NCBI GenBank assembly: GCA_944367565.1
Contig: CALVWR010000018.1
Coordinates: forward strand, 1 to 34,607
Length of the DNA: 34,607 bases
Direction of reading: 5' to 3'
Origin: an uncultured Clostridia bacterium
GTDB lineage: Bacteria > Bacillota > Clostridia > Christensenellales > Borkfalkiaceae
The notes under the pieces were generated by a model. That model was not told where the DNA came from and made no database searches. It saw nothing but the letters and a program-made list of their open reading frames with translations. The position numbers and the translations under genes were made by a program. The first letter of the stretch is position 1; every line of letters begins with the position of its first letter. Below are positions 7,865 to 15,997 of this stretch, piece after piece.

Positions 7865-9501
7865 TCATGCCTTAAAAAATTCCGAAAGCGCATCGTACAG
7901 CGCCGCGTCTTCCGTTCCGCAGGAAGTTACATAAACCTTCAGAAGCGGTTCCGTCCCCGACGGACGCACCACTACGCCGGCATTGCCCTCAAATTCCAGT
8001 GCCAGCACGTTCGACCGCGGAAGTCCCGTCTTTTCCGTTTGCAGATAATCGGTCGCTTTGATGACTTTTCTGCCCAGAAATTCCGAACAGTTTTCCCGCA
8101 GCGACTTCATGGTCTTTTCAATGTGTTCTTTTCCCGCCGCTCCCGGAAATTCAAACGTGAGCAGTTTATGATAAAACTTTCCGTATTCGGCGTAAATTTC
8201 CCGCAGCCTGTCAAGCAGCGTTTTTCCTTCCGCAAGATAATGCGCCGCCGCCTTGCAGATGGCGAGAACGGCGACAACGGCATCCTTATCGCGCACCTGC
8301 GTGCCGAGCAGATATCCGTAGCTTTCCTCGAAACCCAGCAAAAACCGGTCTTCTTCTCCGCGTTTTTTCAAAAGTCCGATCTGCTCTCCGATATATTTGA
8401 ATCCCGTCAGCACGTTGATCACGCTCGCGCCGTACTTTGCCGCGATGAGCTCCGCAAGTTTCGTCGTCACGATGGTCTTGATGATCACCGCCCTTTCGGC
8501 AGGCAACCCCCGCCGCTTCAGATCGGCAAGAAGATAATCGGTCAAAAGCACGCCCACTTCGTTGCCCGTCAGAAGTTCATAGCCCGTTGCCGTCCTGACC
8601 GCAATGCCCACACGGTCGGCGTCGGGATCGGTGGCGAGCAACAGATCGCTGCCGTTCTTTGCCGCCTCTTTCAGTCCCAGTGCCAAAGCCTCGCTCTTTT
8701 CGGGGTTGGGATACGGACAGGTGGGAAAATTGCCGTCGGGAACACACTGTTCCTTCACGAGTTTCACTTCCCGAACCGCCGTTTTCAGCATCTTCGGAAT
8801 GATCCGGTATCCCGTTCCGTTGAGCGCGGTATAGGTCACTTTCAAAGCGGACGGCGCCGCCCCGACGATCTTCTTCACCCCGTCGAGGTATTTTTCCTCC
8901 ACGGCGTCGGACGCGTAGACGATCTCTCCCGACGCGAGATGCTCTTCAAACGCCGCCGGCTCCTTGCCGAAATAAGGCGTTTTTTCGATATAGTCGGAAA
9001 TCTCCTTTGCCGCCGCGTCCACGATCTGACACCCGTCGCTGTTATAGACTTTATATCCGTTGTATTTCGCGGGATTATGGCTTGCGGTGATCATCGCACC
9101 CATATCGCATTTTTCCTCCCGCGTGAGAAAAGACAAAAAAGGCGTGGGCATCAGTTCCTTCACGAGAACGGTTTGCAGACCGTTCGCCGCGAACGCGCGC
9201 GCCGCCGTCTTTGCAAAAAGTTCGGAGTTGCTGCGGCTGTCGTAACTCACCGCGATTTTTTTCATGCCGTGCGCTTTCATGTATGAAGCGATGCCCTCGC
9301 TCGCCCGCGCCACCGTATAAATATTCAAGCAATTCGTTCCCACGCCGAGGATCCCGCGCAGACCGCCCGTTCCGAATTCGAGGTCTTTATAAAATCTGTC
9401 TTTCAATTCCGTTTCGTCTTTCAACGTAGCCAGTTCCGCCTTCAGCGCGGCGTCCTTGACGTTTTCTCTCCATTTTCCACATTTGCTTTATAGTCCGCCA
9501 T
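7865..9501 (-). CDS. Alpha-phosphohexomutase (phosphoglucomutase/phosphomannomutase), with apparent 1-base frameshift near the start
   Basis: Interconverts hexose 1- and 6-phosphates, linking glycolysis to sugar-nucleotide synthesis. Visible motifs: FGTGGLRG near the N-terminus, the phosphoserine loop TASHNP, the metal loop DPDADRVG, the sugar loop GFEESYGYL and the phosphate-binding RPSGTEPLLKVY near the end. The main frame can only start at a TTG at 9424, giving 519 residues and cutting off the usual N-terminal helix. An ATG at 9499-9501 with a good GAGG site encodes MADYKANVE, and the main frame upstream of 9424 encodes KWRENVKDAALKAELAT. The two join if the run of four T at 9473-9476 (A on the coding strand) had one more base, giving 545 residues. 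It is either a sequencing/assembly error or a real mutation. Confidence 0.88.
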
Positions 9502-9532
9502 AGATCTACCTCGTTGTAAATTTTTCCTCATT

Positions 9533-9561
9533 ATTTTAGCACACGGATTGATTTCCCGCAA
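9533..9561 (-). promoter_or_regulatory. Promoter of the phosphohexomutase gene
   Basis: On the minus strand TTGCGG (9556-9561), 17 bp, then TAAAAT (9533-9538), with a TG one base before the -10 (extended -10). It is 31 bases upstream of the ATG at 9501, which supports that ATG as the true start of the frameshifted gene. Confidence 0.6.
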
Positions 9562-9604
9562 CGGTATTCGCGCGATTTTCTTCCGGAAAAGAACAAATTT
9601 TTAA

Positions 9605-9632
9605 CAGATTTTTGCGTATACGCAAAAATCTG
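9605..9632. repeat. 28-bp perfect palindrome without loop
   Basis: CAGATTTTTGCGTA at 9605-9618 is followed directly by its complement at 9619-9632. It lies between the terminator of the isomerase operon and the promoter of the phosphohexomutase gene (-35 at 9556-9561). It may be an operator for that promoter or a second part of the terminator. Confidence 0.6.
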
Positions 9633-9633
9633 C

Positions 9634-9665
9634 AAAAAAAGCCGCGCCGCAGTATGCGGCGCGGC
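9634..9665 (-). terminator. Intrinsic terminator of the sugar cluster
   Basis: On the minus strand, an 11-bp GC-rich stem (9641-9651 with 9655-9665, loop of 3) is followed by seven T (complement of A at 9634-9640). It is 10 bases after the stop of the isomerase gene. Confidence 0.9.
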
Positions 9666-9674
9666 AGATCTTGT

Positions 9675-10520
9675 TTAAACGTTGCTTTCTACCATGAAAT
9701 TATAGGCTTTCACGATGTCTTTTTCGGGATCGGCGCCCACTTCCCGCTCGACGGTCAGAAATCCGTCGTACCCGATCTCTTTCAGCGCGGCGAAATATGC
9801 GGGAAAATCGACATCTCCCTCGCCGACGGGCGTTTCGATAAAATAATCGGCGATGTTGAGCGCCTCGATACCCCCCTCCGCAAAATGATCGTAAATCTTA
9901 CGCGGATCGGTCTTTTTCAACATTCTTCCGTCTTTCAGGTGGGTATGTACGATGTAATCTTTGAGCAGATAAACCGCTTGCACGGGATCCTGCCCCGTAA
10001 CCATCACGAAATTTGCCGGATCCAGATTTACGCCCACACCGCCCTTTGTGTCCTTCACGAACTGCAACAGCGTAGGAGCGATCTCCGGTCCCGTTTCGAT
10101 GGCGAGCGTTACGCCGTGCTCCTTCGCGTACAAGCCGCACTCCGTCAACCCGGCAAGCATCACGCCGTAACGGGGATCGTTTTTATCCGCAGGGATTACG
10201 CCGATGTGCGTCGTAACGACGCGCGCGCCGAATTCCGCCGCAAGATCGATGATGCGCTTGGTCTTTTCCACCCGCGCCGCGTTATCCGCAGCAATTTCGA
10301 ATCCGTGTCCGCCCAAATCGCCGCACAGCGCGCTGACGACGAGCCCGTTTTCCCGAAGCAGTTTCTTATACCGCGCTTTCTGTTCCGCGGTGAGAACTTC
10401 CGGACTGAATGCCCCCGTCGTGGCGTAAATCTGCACGCCGTTAAACCCGAGTCTGCCCGCCGCCGCGATACATTCGTCAAGCGGTTTTTTAAAGCAATCG
10501 GTGATGACTCCTTTTTTCAT
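9675..10520 (-). CDS. Sugar phosphate isomerase/epimerase family TIM-barrel protein
   Basis: A 281-residue protein of the xylose-isomerase-like (AP endonuclease 2) TIM-barrel family. Metal-site residues appear in order: the Glu in ETGPE (about 145), the Asp in LDPAN (about 168), the His pair in HTHLKD (about 195-197) and the final Glu in TVEREV (about 258). Such enzymes isomerise or epimerise ketoses, or act on keto-inositol and similar products of Gfo/Idh dehydrogenases. The start overlaps the stop of the upstream oxidoreductase as ATGA, so they are coupled. Followed by a strong terminator. Most likely it handles the ketone made by the neighbouring dehydrogenases; substrate unknown. Confidence 0.85.
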   Translation of the reverse strand: MKKGVITDCFKKPLDECIAAAGRLGFNGVQIYATTGAFSPEVLTAEQKARYKKLLRENGLVVSALCGDLGGHGFEIAADNAARVEKTKRIIDLAAEFGARVVTTHIGVIPADKNDPRYGVMLAGLTECGLYAKEHGVTLAIETGPEIAPTLLQFVKDTKGGVGVNLDPANFVMVTGQDPVQAVYLLKDYIVHTHLKDGRMLKKTDPRKIYDHFAEGGIEALNIADYFIETPVGEGDVDFPAYFAALKEIGYDGFLTVEREVGADPEKDIVKAYNFMVESNV

Positions 10521-11533
10521 AATCCCATGCTCTCCTTGCCGATTTTATAAATATCACAAATCAGTTTGTGCGTTTTCAAGGCTTCCTTTCCGCTGATCTC
10601 CAGCTCTTCCAGCCCCAGACACGCGCGGTAGAACTGTCTGATCTGGCGGATATGCTGAAATCCCCAATAATCCTTCCCGCCTTCGTACACTTCCTTACAT
10701 TCGTCCTGGTGCGCTTCTTCCGTAGTGCCGTCGTTATAGTAAATGTACGCGTCGTCATAGCCGAACACGACCTTTGCCTTTTCGCAGAAAAGACGGATCT
10801 CGATGGGTTCGTCGCACCCGTAATTGTTCATGCAGTAGAAACCGTAACGCGTGCCGTTTTTATAGGTGATCAAGCCTTCCGCGCTGTCCTCCACCTTCAC
10901 GCACTGATGTCCGCGGTTCGCCATGGAACACGAAACTTTCTCCACTTCGCTGTTCACGATCCAGTTCACGAGATCGATGGAATGAATGGCCTGATCGATG
11001 ACCACGCCGCCGCCTTCCTTGTCCCAGGTCCCCTTCCAGTCGCTTTCGCCGTAATATTCGTCGTCGCGTTTCCATGTCAGCGTGGAACGGGCGGAAATGA
11101 TTTTGCCGAGCTTTCCCGCAACCGCCGCCTTTTTCACAAGCTGAGCGGAATTGTTGTAGCGGCACTGAAAAATCACGCCGTAAAGCACCTTCTTTTCTTC
11201 CGCAAGCGCCACGGTCTTTGCCGCGCTTTCGTAATCGACGGACATCGGCTTTTCCGAAAGCACGTTCACACCGTGCATGATCGCATACTGCGCAACCACG
11301 GTATGAAGATAATGCGGAAGGCAGATGTGCACCGCGTCGAGGGAACATTCCCCGATCATTTTCTCATAGCTCGTATAGGCTTTCGCGCCGTACTTCGCGG
11401 CGAGTTCCTCCGCGCGCTCCGCCACGATATCGCAGCAGGCGACGAGCATGGATTCCTCCAGCACCGTTGCGGGGACGGCATGCATCACCGAAATACGCCC
11501 GCAGCCGATAATTCCGATCCTCAGCTTTTTCAT
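10517..11533 (-). CDS. Gfo/Idh/MocA family NAD(P)-dependent oxidoreductase
   Basis: A 338-residue dehydrogenase. It has an N-terminal Rossmann fold with GIIGCGRIS at residues 7-15, the conserved EKPMSVD that contacts the nicotinamide (about 95), and the C-terminal catalytic segment GGGVVIDQAIHSIDLVNWI with the usual Asp and His. The family oxidises or reduces sugars, sugar acids or inositols. The start at 11533 follows GAGGTAGG; a longer open frame upstream is not credible because its extra residues are unlike the family. Coupled by ATGA overlap to the isomerase gene downstream. Together with the two related genes upstream it suggests oxidation, isomerisation and reduction of an unusual sugar. 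Confidence 0.9.
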   Translation of the reverse strand: MKKLRIGIIGCGRISVMHAVPATVLEESMLVACCDIVAERAEELAAKYGAKAYTSYEKMIGECSLDAVHICLPHYLHTVVAQYAIMHGVNVLSEKPMSVDYESAAKTVALAEEKKVLYGVIFQCRYNNSAQLVKKAAVAGKLGKIISARSTLTWKRDDEYYGESDWKGTWDKEGGGVVIDQAIHSIDLVNWIVNSEVEKVSCSMANRGHQCVKVEDSAEGLITYKNGTRYGFYCMNNYGCDEPIEIRLFCEKAKVVFGYDDAYIYYNDGTTEEAHQDECKEVYEGGKDYWGFQHIRQIRQFYRACLGLEELEISGKEALKTHKLICDIYKIGKESMGL

Positions 11534-11561
11534 AGTTTTCCTACCTCTTGCACTTATTTGA

Positions 11562-11850
11562 TCATCTTCCGTATTCTGCGATGTTTCCGCCGGATACGTC
11601 AAGATATTCTTTACTCGGATACGCGAAAAAATCCCGATTGCCCCGACGCCCGGTCCCCGCGCAGCGCTGTATAGTCCGCTTTCGGCACGGTTTCGCCGTA
11701 CGGAAAGCGCGCACGCGACAATCTGATGCCGCAAGGTATCTTCCATACAATTTTCCGCCGATACGAAATGCAGCGCCGTGTTGCACTTCCTCTTCCGAAA
11801 GGTCAAACCCTTTTTCTCCTTACCGGAAGATTTGCGCGATCCCGTGTTCC
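11562..11850 (-). pseudogene. Possible gene remnant between the oxidoreductase genes
   Basis: A minus-strand frame reads RFTEEHGIAQIFR, then an in-frame TAA, then GEKGFDLSEEEVQHGAAFR..., ending in YPSKEYLDVSGGNIAEYGR and a stop. Apart from that TAA it is open for nearly 290 bases and reads like the C-terminal part of a protein. There is no start codon with a ribosome site at its head. I do not recognise the family. It may be a decayed gene of the sugar cluster, or chance. Confidence 0.35.
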
Positions 11851-11863
11851 TCGGTAAAACGAC

Positions 11864-12706
11864 TTAACGGATTTCCACCCACACTCCGGGATTTTTCTCG
11901 CCCTTGATAACCGCCTCGCGTACTTTCATCACTTCGAGAGTCTCCCCGCCGCAGAAACTTTTTTCGCCCGTTTCGTAAAAATGCAGAATGTCTGAGAGGA
12001 GATTCTTGAAATATTGCGAAACGATGGGCAAAAACGCCGTTTCTCCGTTTTCCTTTTTCACATATACGTTAAAGGGCAGACCTTCGTCGTAGATCATCAC
12101 CGCGCTCCGTCCGTCGCCGTATTCCACGCGGCAGATCTTTTCGGCGCCGACCTCGACCTGCGCACGTTTTGCGCCCGTGCCGAGCAGTTTGACGACCATC
12201 TCCGTCTGATGAATGATGTATTCTTCCAGACTTCTGCCGCCGCCCGTCGTCATTACGGACTGCGCAGAAACGCCCTTCAGTTCGTCGGCGTATCTCAGCG
12301 CGGAAGAACTGAAAAAAGGCGTATTGTATTTTTTCGCCAGAGCGAAGATTTTTTCCGCCGTTGCAAAATCGGGCGCGAAGGTTTTATCGATATAGGTGCG
12401 TTTCCCGTATTTCAGCACCGTTTCCGCATAGCCGAGATGCTTTTCCGGATTCGACGGCGCCAGCACTAAAATATAATCGCTTTTTTCGCACAGCTCTTCC
12501 AGCGTTCTGCACTGTTCCACGCCGAAATCCCCGCACCATTCGGCGGTCGTCCTCTGACCGCCTTCCGGATGCCTGTCGACTTCCGCCCACGCGTATGCGA
12601 CTTTGAATTCCGGATTGGATTTTTCGCAAATTTCCTTCAGCCACGCGGGATAATTGTTCGCGTGCCATTCGTCAATATAATAATCAACAAATCCGATGGT
12701 TTTCAT
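11864..12706 (-). CDS. Divergent Gfo/Idh/MocA-like protein lacking the usual dinucleotide loop
   Basis: A 280-residue protein. It has a Rossmann-like start (MKTIGFVDYYIDEWHANNYP) but no GxGxxG glycine loop, then SDYILVLAPSNPEKHLGYAETVLKYGKRTYIDKTFA, where the last residues take the place of the EKP motif of ordinary Gfo/Idh proteins. Family members with this N-terminus are annotated as Gfo/Idh/MocA oxidoreductases, but cofactor binding must differ. The start uses AGAGG, 9 bases after the stop of the upstream oxidoreductase gene. It may be an accessory subunit or a dehydrogenase with an altered cofactor site; function not known. Confidence 0.75.
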   Translation of the reverse strand: MKTIGFVDYYIDEWHANNYPAWLKEICEKSNPEFKVAYAWAEVDRHPEGGQRTTAEWCGDFGVEQCRTLEELCEKSDYILVLAPSNPEKHLGYAETVLKYGKRTYIDKTFAPDFATAEKIFALAKKYNTPFFSSSALRYADELKGVSAQSVMTTGGGRSLEEYIIHQTEMVVKLLGTGAKRAQVEVGAEKICRVEYGDGRSAVMIYDEGLPFNVYVKKENGETAFLPIVSQYFKNLLSDILHFYETGEKSFCGGETLEVMKVREAVIKGEKNPGVWVEIR

Positions 12707-12715
12707 ATGCGCCTC

Positions 12716-13783
12716 TTACAGTTTCACTTCTTCGCGCAAACCCGCGGAAACATAAAGTTCATCCAAAAGTTTTGCCGTTTCAAGCACGTTTACGATGTTG
12801 CTCTTGTTCTTTTTGCCCGTCTCGATCGATTCGAGAAACGCCTTGTCCTCGCAAAGGTACATATTGGGAATCTCGTAATCCGGTTCCACCGTTTCCAAGG
12901 TCTCGCCGCTCGTGAACGCGAATTTTCCGCCGTACGTCAGCCGTGCGCCGCCCTTGTCGCCCAAAAAATCGATAAACATTTCGTCTTGTTTGATGTTCTG
13001 CGCCCATGCGCCGTTAAACGAAATGCTCGCCTTGTCGGTGCGCACGTATCCCGTAATAAAATCGTCCACGTCGTTCACGCCGTGTTCGATGTCGGCGGTG
13101 TCCTCCGCCCACATGGAATAGCCTTCGTAATGATACGATTTCATGTCTTTTGCCATTTCGTTATAGGCGTCGCATGTGGCGGTTTTCAGTTTCACGCCGC
13201 CGAGAATATAAAAGATCAGATCGAGAAAATGCACGCCCCAGTCGATGAGCACGCCGCCGCCCGACTGCTTCTTATCGGTGAACGGACCGCCGAGTCCCGG
13301 AATACAACGGAAACTTCTGAACGAACAGTAAACGTGATAGATCTTGCCGAATTTTCCCTCGCGGTTATACTGTTCCAGCAATTCCACCGATTTATGATAC
13401 CGGTTGCAGACGCCGATATTGAGAATTTTACCCTGTTTTTCCGCTTCCTTCGCCATTTCCAAAGAAAGCTCGTAATTCACCGTGATGGGCTTTTCGCAAA
13501 AGACGTGTTTCCCCGCCTTCAGCGCGTCCATCGTGACGGTGTAATGCGCATAATTCGGCGTGAGCACATATACCGCGTCCACTTCCGGATCCGCCAGCGC
13601 GATCTTGTAATCGGTGATGACGTTCTCCACCAGATCGGGATATTTCTCCCGCATCGCCTCTGCCTTCGTTTCGATCAGATCGCACGCGTATTTCACGCGA
13701 AGTCCCTCCATCTGAGAAAACGCGGGAAAATGCGCGTTCTGCGCGATTCTGCCGCAACCGATGACCGCTATGACTTTCTTCAT
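12716..13783 (-). CDS. Gfo/Idh/MocA family oxidoreductase, first gene of the sugar cluster
   Basis: A 355-residue NAD(P)-dependent dehydrogenase. The Rossmann loop is VIGCGRIAQNAHFP (residues 7-20), the nicotinamide-side motif EKPITVN lies near 95, and the substrate domain contains GGGVLIDWGVHFLDLIFYILGG with the expected Asp and His. The start follows GGAGG at a good distance and 38 bases downstream of a near-consensus promoter. It is the first gene of a leftward cluster of four (with two further Gfo/Idh-like genes and the TIM-barrel isomerase) and is divergent from an AraC regulator, which most likely controls it. Substrate unknown. Confidence 0.9.
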   Translation of the reverse strand: MKKVIAVIGCGRIAQNAHFPAFSQMEGLRVKYACDLIETKAEAMREKYPDLVENVITDYKIALADPEVDAVYVLTPNYAHYTVTMDALKAGKHVFCEKPITVNYELSLEMAKEAEKQGKILNIGVCNRYHKSVELLEQYNREGKFGKIYHVYCSFRSFRCIPGLGGPFTDKKQSGGGVLIDWGVHFLDLIFYILGGVKLKTATCDAYNEMAKDMKSYHYEGYSMWAEDTADIEHGVNDVDDFITGYVRTDKASISFNGAWAQNIKQDEMFIDFLGDKGGARLTYGGKFAFTSGETLETVEPDYEIPNMYLCEDKAFLESIETGKKNKSNIVNVLETAKLLDELYVSAGLREEVKL

Positions 13784-13820
13784 AAAAACCTCCGTCAAAA
13801 ACGTTTTATTCTTTACGAAC

Positions 13821-13849
13821 ATTATACATCTTCCGACATACGCTGTAAA
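13821..13849 (-). promoter_or_regulatory. Promoter of the sugar-oxidation cluster
   Basis: On the minus strand TTTACA (13844-13849), 17 bp, TATAAT (13821-13826). It reads into the gene starting at 13783. Confidence 0.82.
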
Positions 13850-13860
13850 TATTCTGTTTT

Positions 13861-13876
13861 TGACAATAATTTGTCA
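13861..13876. promoter_or_regulatory. Candidate operator in the divergent promoter region
   Basis: TGACAA (13861-13866), 4 bases, TTGTCA (13871-13876): a 6-bp inverted repeat 11 bp upstream of the -35 of the leftward promoter and between it and the promoter of the AraC gene. A position typical for an activator site. Confidence 0.45.
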
Positions 13877-13934
13877 TTTTTTTGTTTTTTGCTGTAGAAT
13901 TAAAGTTTTCGTCTGTTAAATTTTAATATTTTTA

Positions 13935-13963
13935 TTGACAAACGCCGTGTTGCGCATTACAAT
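13935..13963 (+). promoter_or_regulatory. Promoter of the AraC gene at 13970, predicting a leaderless mRNA
   Basis: TTGACA (13935-13940), 17 bp, TACAAT (13958-13963). The ATG begins at 13970, only 7 bases after the -10, so transcription should start at or next to the A of the start codon. No Shine-Dalgarno site precedes it. Confidence 0.75.
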
Positions 13964-13969
13964 GCAATC

Positions 13970-14815
13970 ATGGAAATATTATATCATCTCGATAAAAGCT
14001 ACATACAAAGCCCGCTTTCTTTCGGGGAAACGAAGTGCTATCAGATCGGACGGCTGTTCTGCAGCGAATCGACCGTCGTTCCCGAGCACACGCATCTCAA
14101 TTGGTTTGAGCTGACCATCGTGACGGAAGGACAAGGGATTATAGGGACCAACGGAACGGAAGTCCCTGTCGGAAGCGGCGATATTTATCTTTCCTTTCCC
14201 GGGGACTTTCACGCGCTGCGTCCCCGCCCCGAAAACCCGATGAAATACGATTTTTTTTCTTTCAACACGGACAACGAAACGTACGCCGCCGCGTTCCGAT
14301 CCATCATGGAAAACTTCGCCCCGGCGGAAAAAAGAATCTTCCGCGATGAAAACATCCGCTTTCTCGTTTCCAACGCCATCTCCGAATTTGACAGAAAACG
14401 GGAATTTTCCGAGCAACTTCTCGCCGGCGCGTTTGAACAGATCTGCATCTATCTCATCCGCGCTTTCAAAAAAACGCCGCCTTCCGACCGCGGCGACGTC
14501 ACGCGCGCGGAAACACTCTGTTTTCAGCTGATGCATTATATCGACACGCACGTCTATTCCCTGAAAACGCTCGACGATCTTTCCGGAATTTTCGGCTATA
14601 ATTACAGCTATCTTTCCGCACTCTTCAAAAAAGTGACTTCCGAAACGCTTGCGGGATACTTCCGCAACCGCAGGCTGGAGACCGCCCGTCTGCTTCTGAA
14701 CGAAGGCAAACTGAACATCACGAAAATTGCCGAATTGCTCAACTATTCATCCATCTATTCTTTCAGCAAGGCTTTCAAAGAAAAATACGGCGTTTCTCCC
14801 AAATTCGGTCACTAA
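13970..14815 (+). CDS. AraC family regulator with cupin domain, probable regulator of the sugar cluster
   Basis: A 281-residue regulator. The N-terminal cupin-type domain (residues 25-100) has the pattern PEHTHLNWFELTIVTEGQG and the second box GDIYLSFPGDFHALRP, with His residues of the sugar-binding pocket. The C-terminal 100 residues form the AraC double HTH (LDDLSGIFGYNYSYLSALFK and ITKIAELLNYSSIYSFSKAFK, ending in YGVSPKFGH). It is divergent from the Gfo/Idh cluster, the usual place for its activator. The start codon sits at the predicted transcription start with no ribosome site, and no later in-frame Met would keep the cupin domain, so the mRNA is probably leaderless. Confidence 0.9.
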   Translation: MEILYHLDKSYIQSPLSFGETKCYQIGRLFCSESTVVPEHTHLNWFELTIVTEGQGIIGTNGTEVPVGSGDIYLSFPGDFHALRPRPENPMKYDFFSFNTDNETYAAAFRSIMENFAPAEKRIFRDENIRFLVSNAISEFDRKREFSEQLLAGAFEQICIYLIRAFKKTPPSDRGDVTRAETLCFQLMHYIDTHVYSLKTLDDLSGIFGYNYSYLSALFKKVTSETLAGYFRNRRLETARLLLNEGKLNITKIAELLNYSSIYSFSKAFKEKYGVSPKFGH

Positions 14816-14868
14816 CATTGTATCATGCCTGTTTCCCGAATACAATGCCAGTTTTACATATCTTTCTA

Positions 14869-15876
14869 CTATATATTGCGGTCCTTTTCCCCGTTTTCAA
14901 ACCGCTCCGGATAACAGGCGCGCATGGTGATTTTTATGCTTTCGTCGATCTCCCGCACCGGCTTGAATCCGCATTCGGCAAGATGTAACGCCCGTTCGGT
15001 TTTTGCGGCGTCGAGATAAAAACAGCGGTTCTGTATCTGCGTCATCAGCGCGCTCGGATTCAACCCGGGCTCCTTGCCCGCCGCGGCATATGCCCGCATA
15101 ATGCCCCGCGCACCGATCGCCGCGATCCATGCGGGTACGATATGCACCTTGCGCGGATCCTTCGCGTAAAACAACATTTTTTCCAGCAATTCCTTATAGG
15201 TGAGATTTACGCCGCCGACGGGATACCGCTGTCCCCCTTCTCCGTAAACCGCCGCAGCCACGCACAGTTCGGCAACGCCTTCCGCCGTCGTTGCCGCCGT
15301 CCCGCCGCGGGTGATGAATACCGATTTGTACCCGTCGTAATGCGACAGAAAACTCTCCCGCCAAAGCGGCGTCCTGTTCGCAGTAACGCCGAATATATAC
15401 GGCAACTGCAACACGCAGACGGCACACCGTTCATCGCTCAGCGCAAGCAGCCGTTCTTCCTGCCGCGCCCGTGCGCGAATGTACGGATGCCGCTTTTCCA
15501 GCTTTCCCCCAGAAAGCGCGTTGAAATGCGCAAAGTACGATCCGAGTACCACGATCTTCTTTACACCCGACCGCTTTGCGGCCAGACAGATCTTTTCCGC
15601 CCCTTCCACCAGCTTTCCGTAAAAAAATTCGTACGCCGGCGCGTCGGGCATCACCCTGTCGTCAGGACCGAGCGCGTAAATCATCGCATCGGCGTTTACT
15701 CCGCCGAAAAGTGCGGCAAGTTCCTCTTCTTTCGCCGCAAATAAGTCCGCTTTGATTCCGTCGCCCCCCGAAAGCGACACCTTACAGACGCCGATCCCCT
15801 TTTTCTCAAACGCCTGAGCCGCAGGCGCACCCAAAAATCCCGTGCCGCCCGCTATAATCACTTTGTTCAGCTTCAT
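14869..15876 (-). CDS. NAD-dependent epimerase/dehydratase-like protein
   Basis: A 335-residue extended short-chain dehydrogenase-like protein. It starts with IIAGGTGFLGAPAAQAF, the GGxGxxG loop. At the usual YxxxK site it reads HPYIRARARQEE, so the lysine is replaced by arginine; activity may be changed or lost. The start at 15876 is chosen because the -10 of its promoter overlaps an earlier in-frame ATG at 15900, and because TGAGGAAA precedes 15876. It is convergent with the AraC gene (53 bases apart). It may belong to the same sugar pathway, but this is only suggested by position. Confidence 0.8.
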   Translation of the reverse strand: MKLNKVIIAGGTGFLGAPAAQAFEKKGIGVCKVSLSGGDGIKADLFAAKEEELAALFGGVNADAMIYALGPDDRVMPDAPAYEFFYGKLVEGAEKICLAAKRSGVKKIVVLGSYFAHFNALSGGKLEKRHPYIRARARQEERLLALSDERCAVCVLQLPYIFGVTANRTPLWRESFLSHYDGYKSVFITRGGTAATTAEGVAELCVAAAVYGEGGQRYPVGGVNLTYKELLEKMLFYAKDPRKVHIVPAWIAAIGARGIMRAYAAAGKEPGLNPSALMTQIQNRCFYLDAAKTERALHLAECGFKPVREIDESIKITMRACYPERFENGEKDRNI

Positions 15877-15898
15877 TTTTGTTTCCTCATTTTTTTTC

Positions 15899-15928
15899 AT
15901 TGTAGCACTTTTCCTCTTCCACTGGCAA
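15899..15928 (-). promoter_or_regulatory. Promoter of the epimerase-like gene
   Basis: On the minus strand TTGCCA (15923-15928), 18 bp, TACAAT (15899-15904), with TG one base upstream of the -10. The -10 overlaps the ATG at 15900, so that ATG cannot be in the transcript. Confidence 0.65.
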
Positions 15929-15960
15929 ATCTTTTCCTTAAATCTGCCGTTTTTTTCCTA

Positions 15961-15983
15961 TTTTTGAAAATTTTGTTCAAAAA
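15961..15983. repeat. 8-bp inverted repeat between divergent genes
   Basis: TTTTTGAA (15961-15968), 7 bases, TTCAAAAA (15976-15983), between the epimerase promoter and the start of the rightward small gene. Possible operator. Confidence 0.35.
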
Positions 15984-15997
15984 TAAATTAAAAATTA

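Noticed and set aside
7784-9286. 500-residue plus-strand open frame opposite the phosphohexomutase
   Set aside because: Shadow of the real gene on the other strand; Arg/His/Phe-rich composition and no motifs.
12569-13897. 442-residue plus-strand open frame opposite the oxidoreductase genes
   Set aside because: Shadow of two clear minus-strand genes; it also crosses their boundary.
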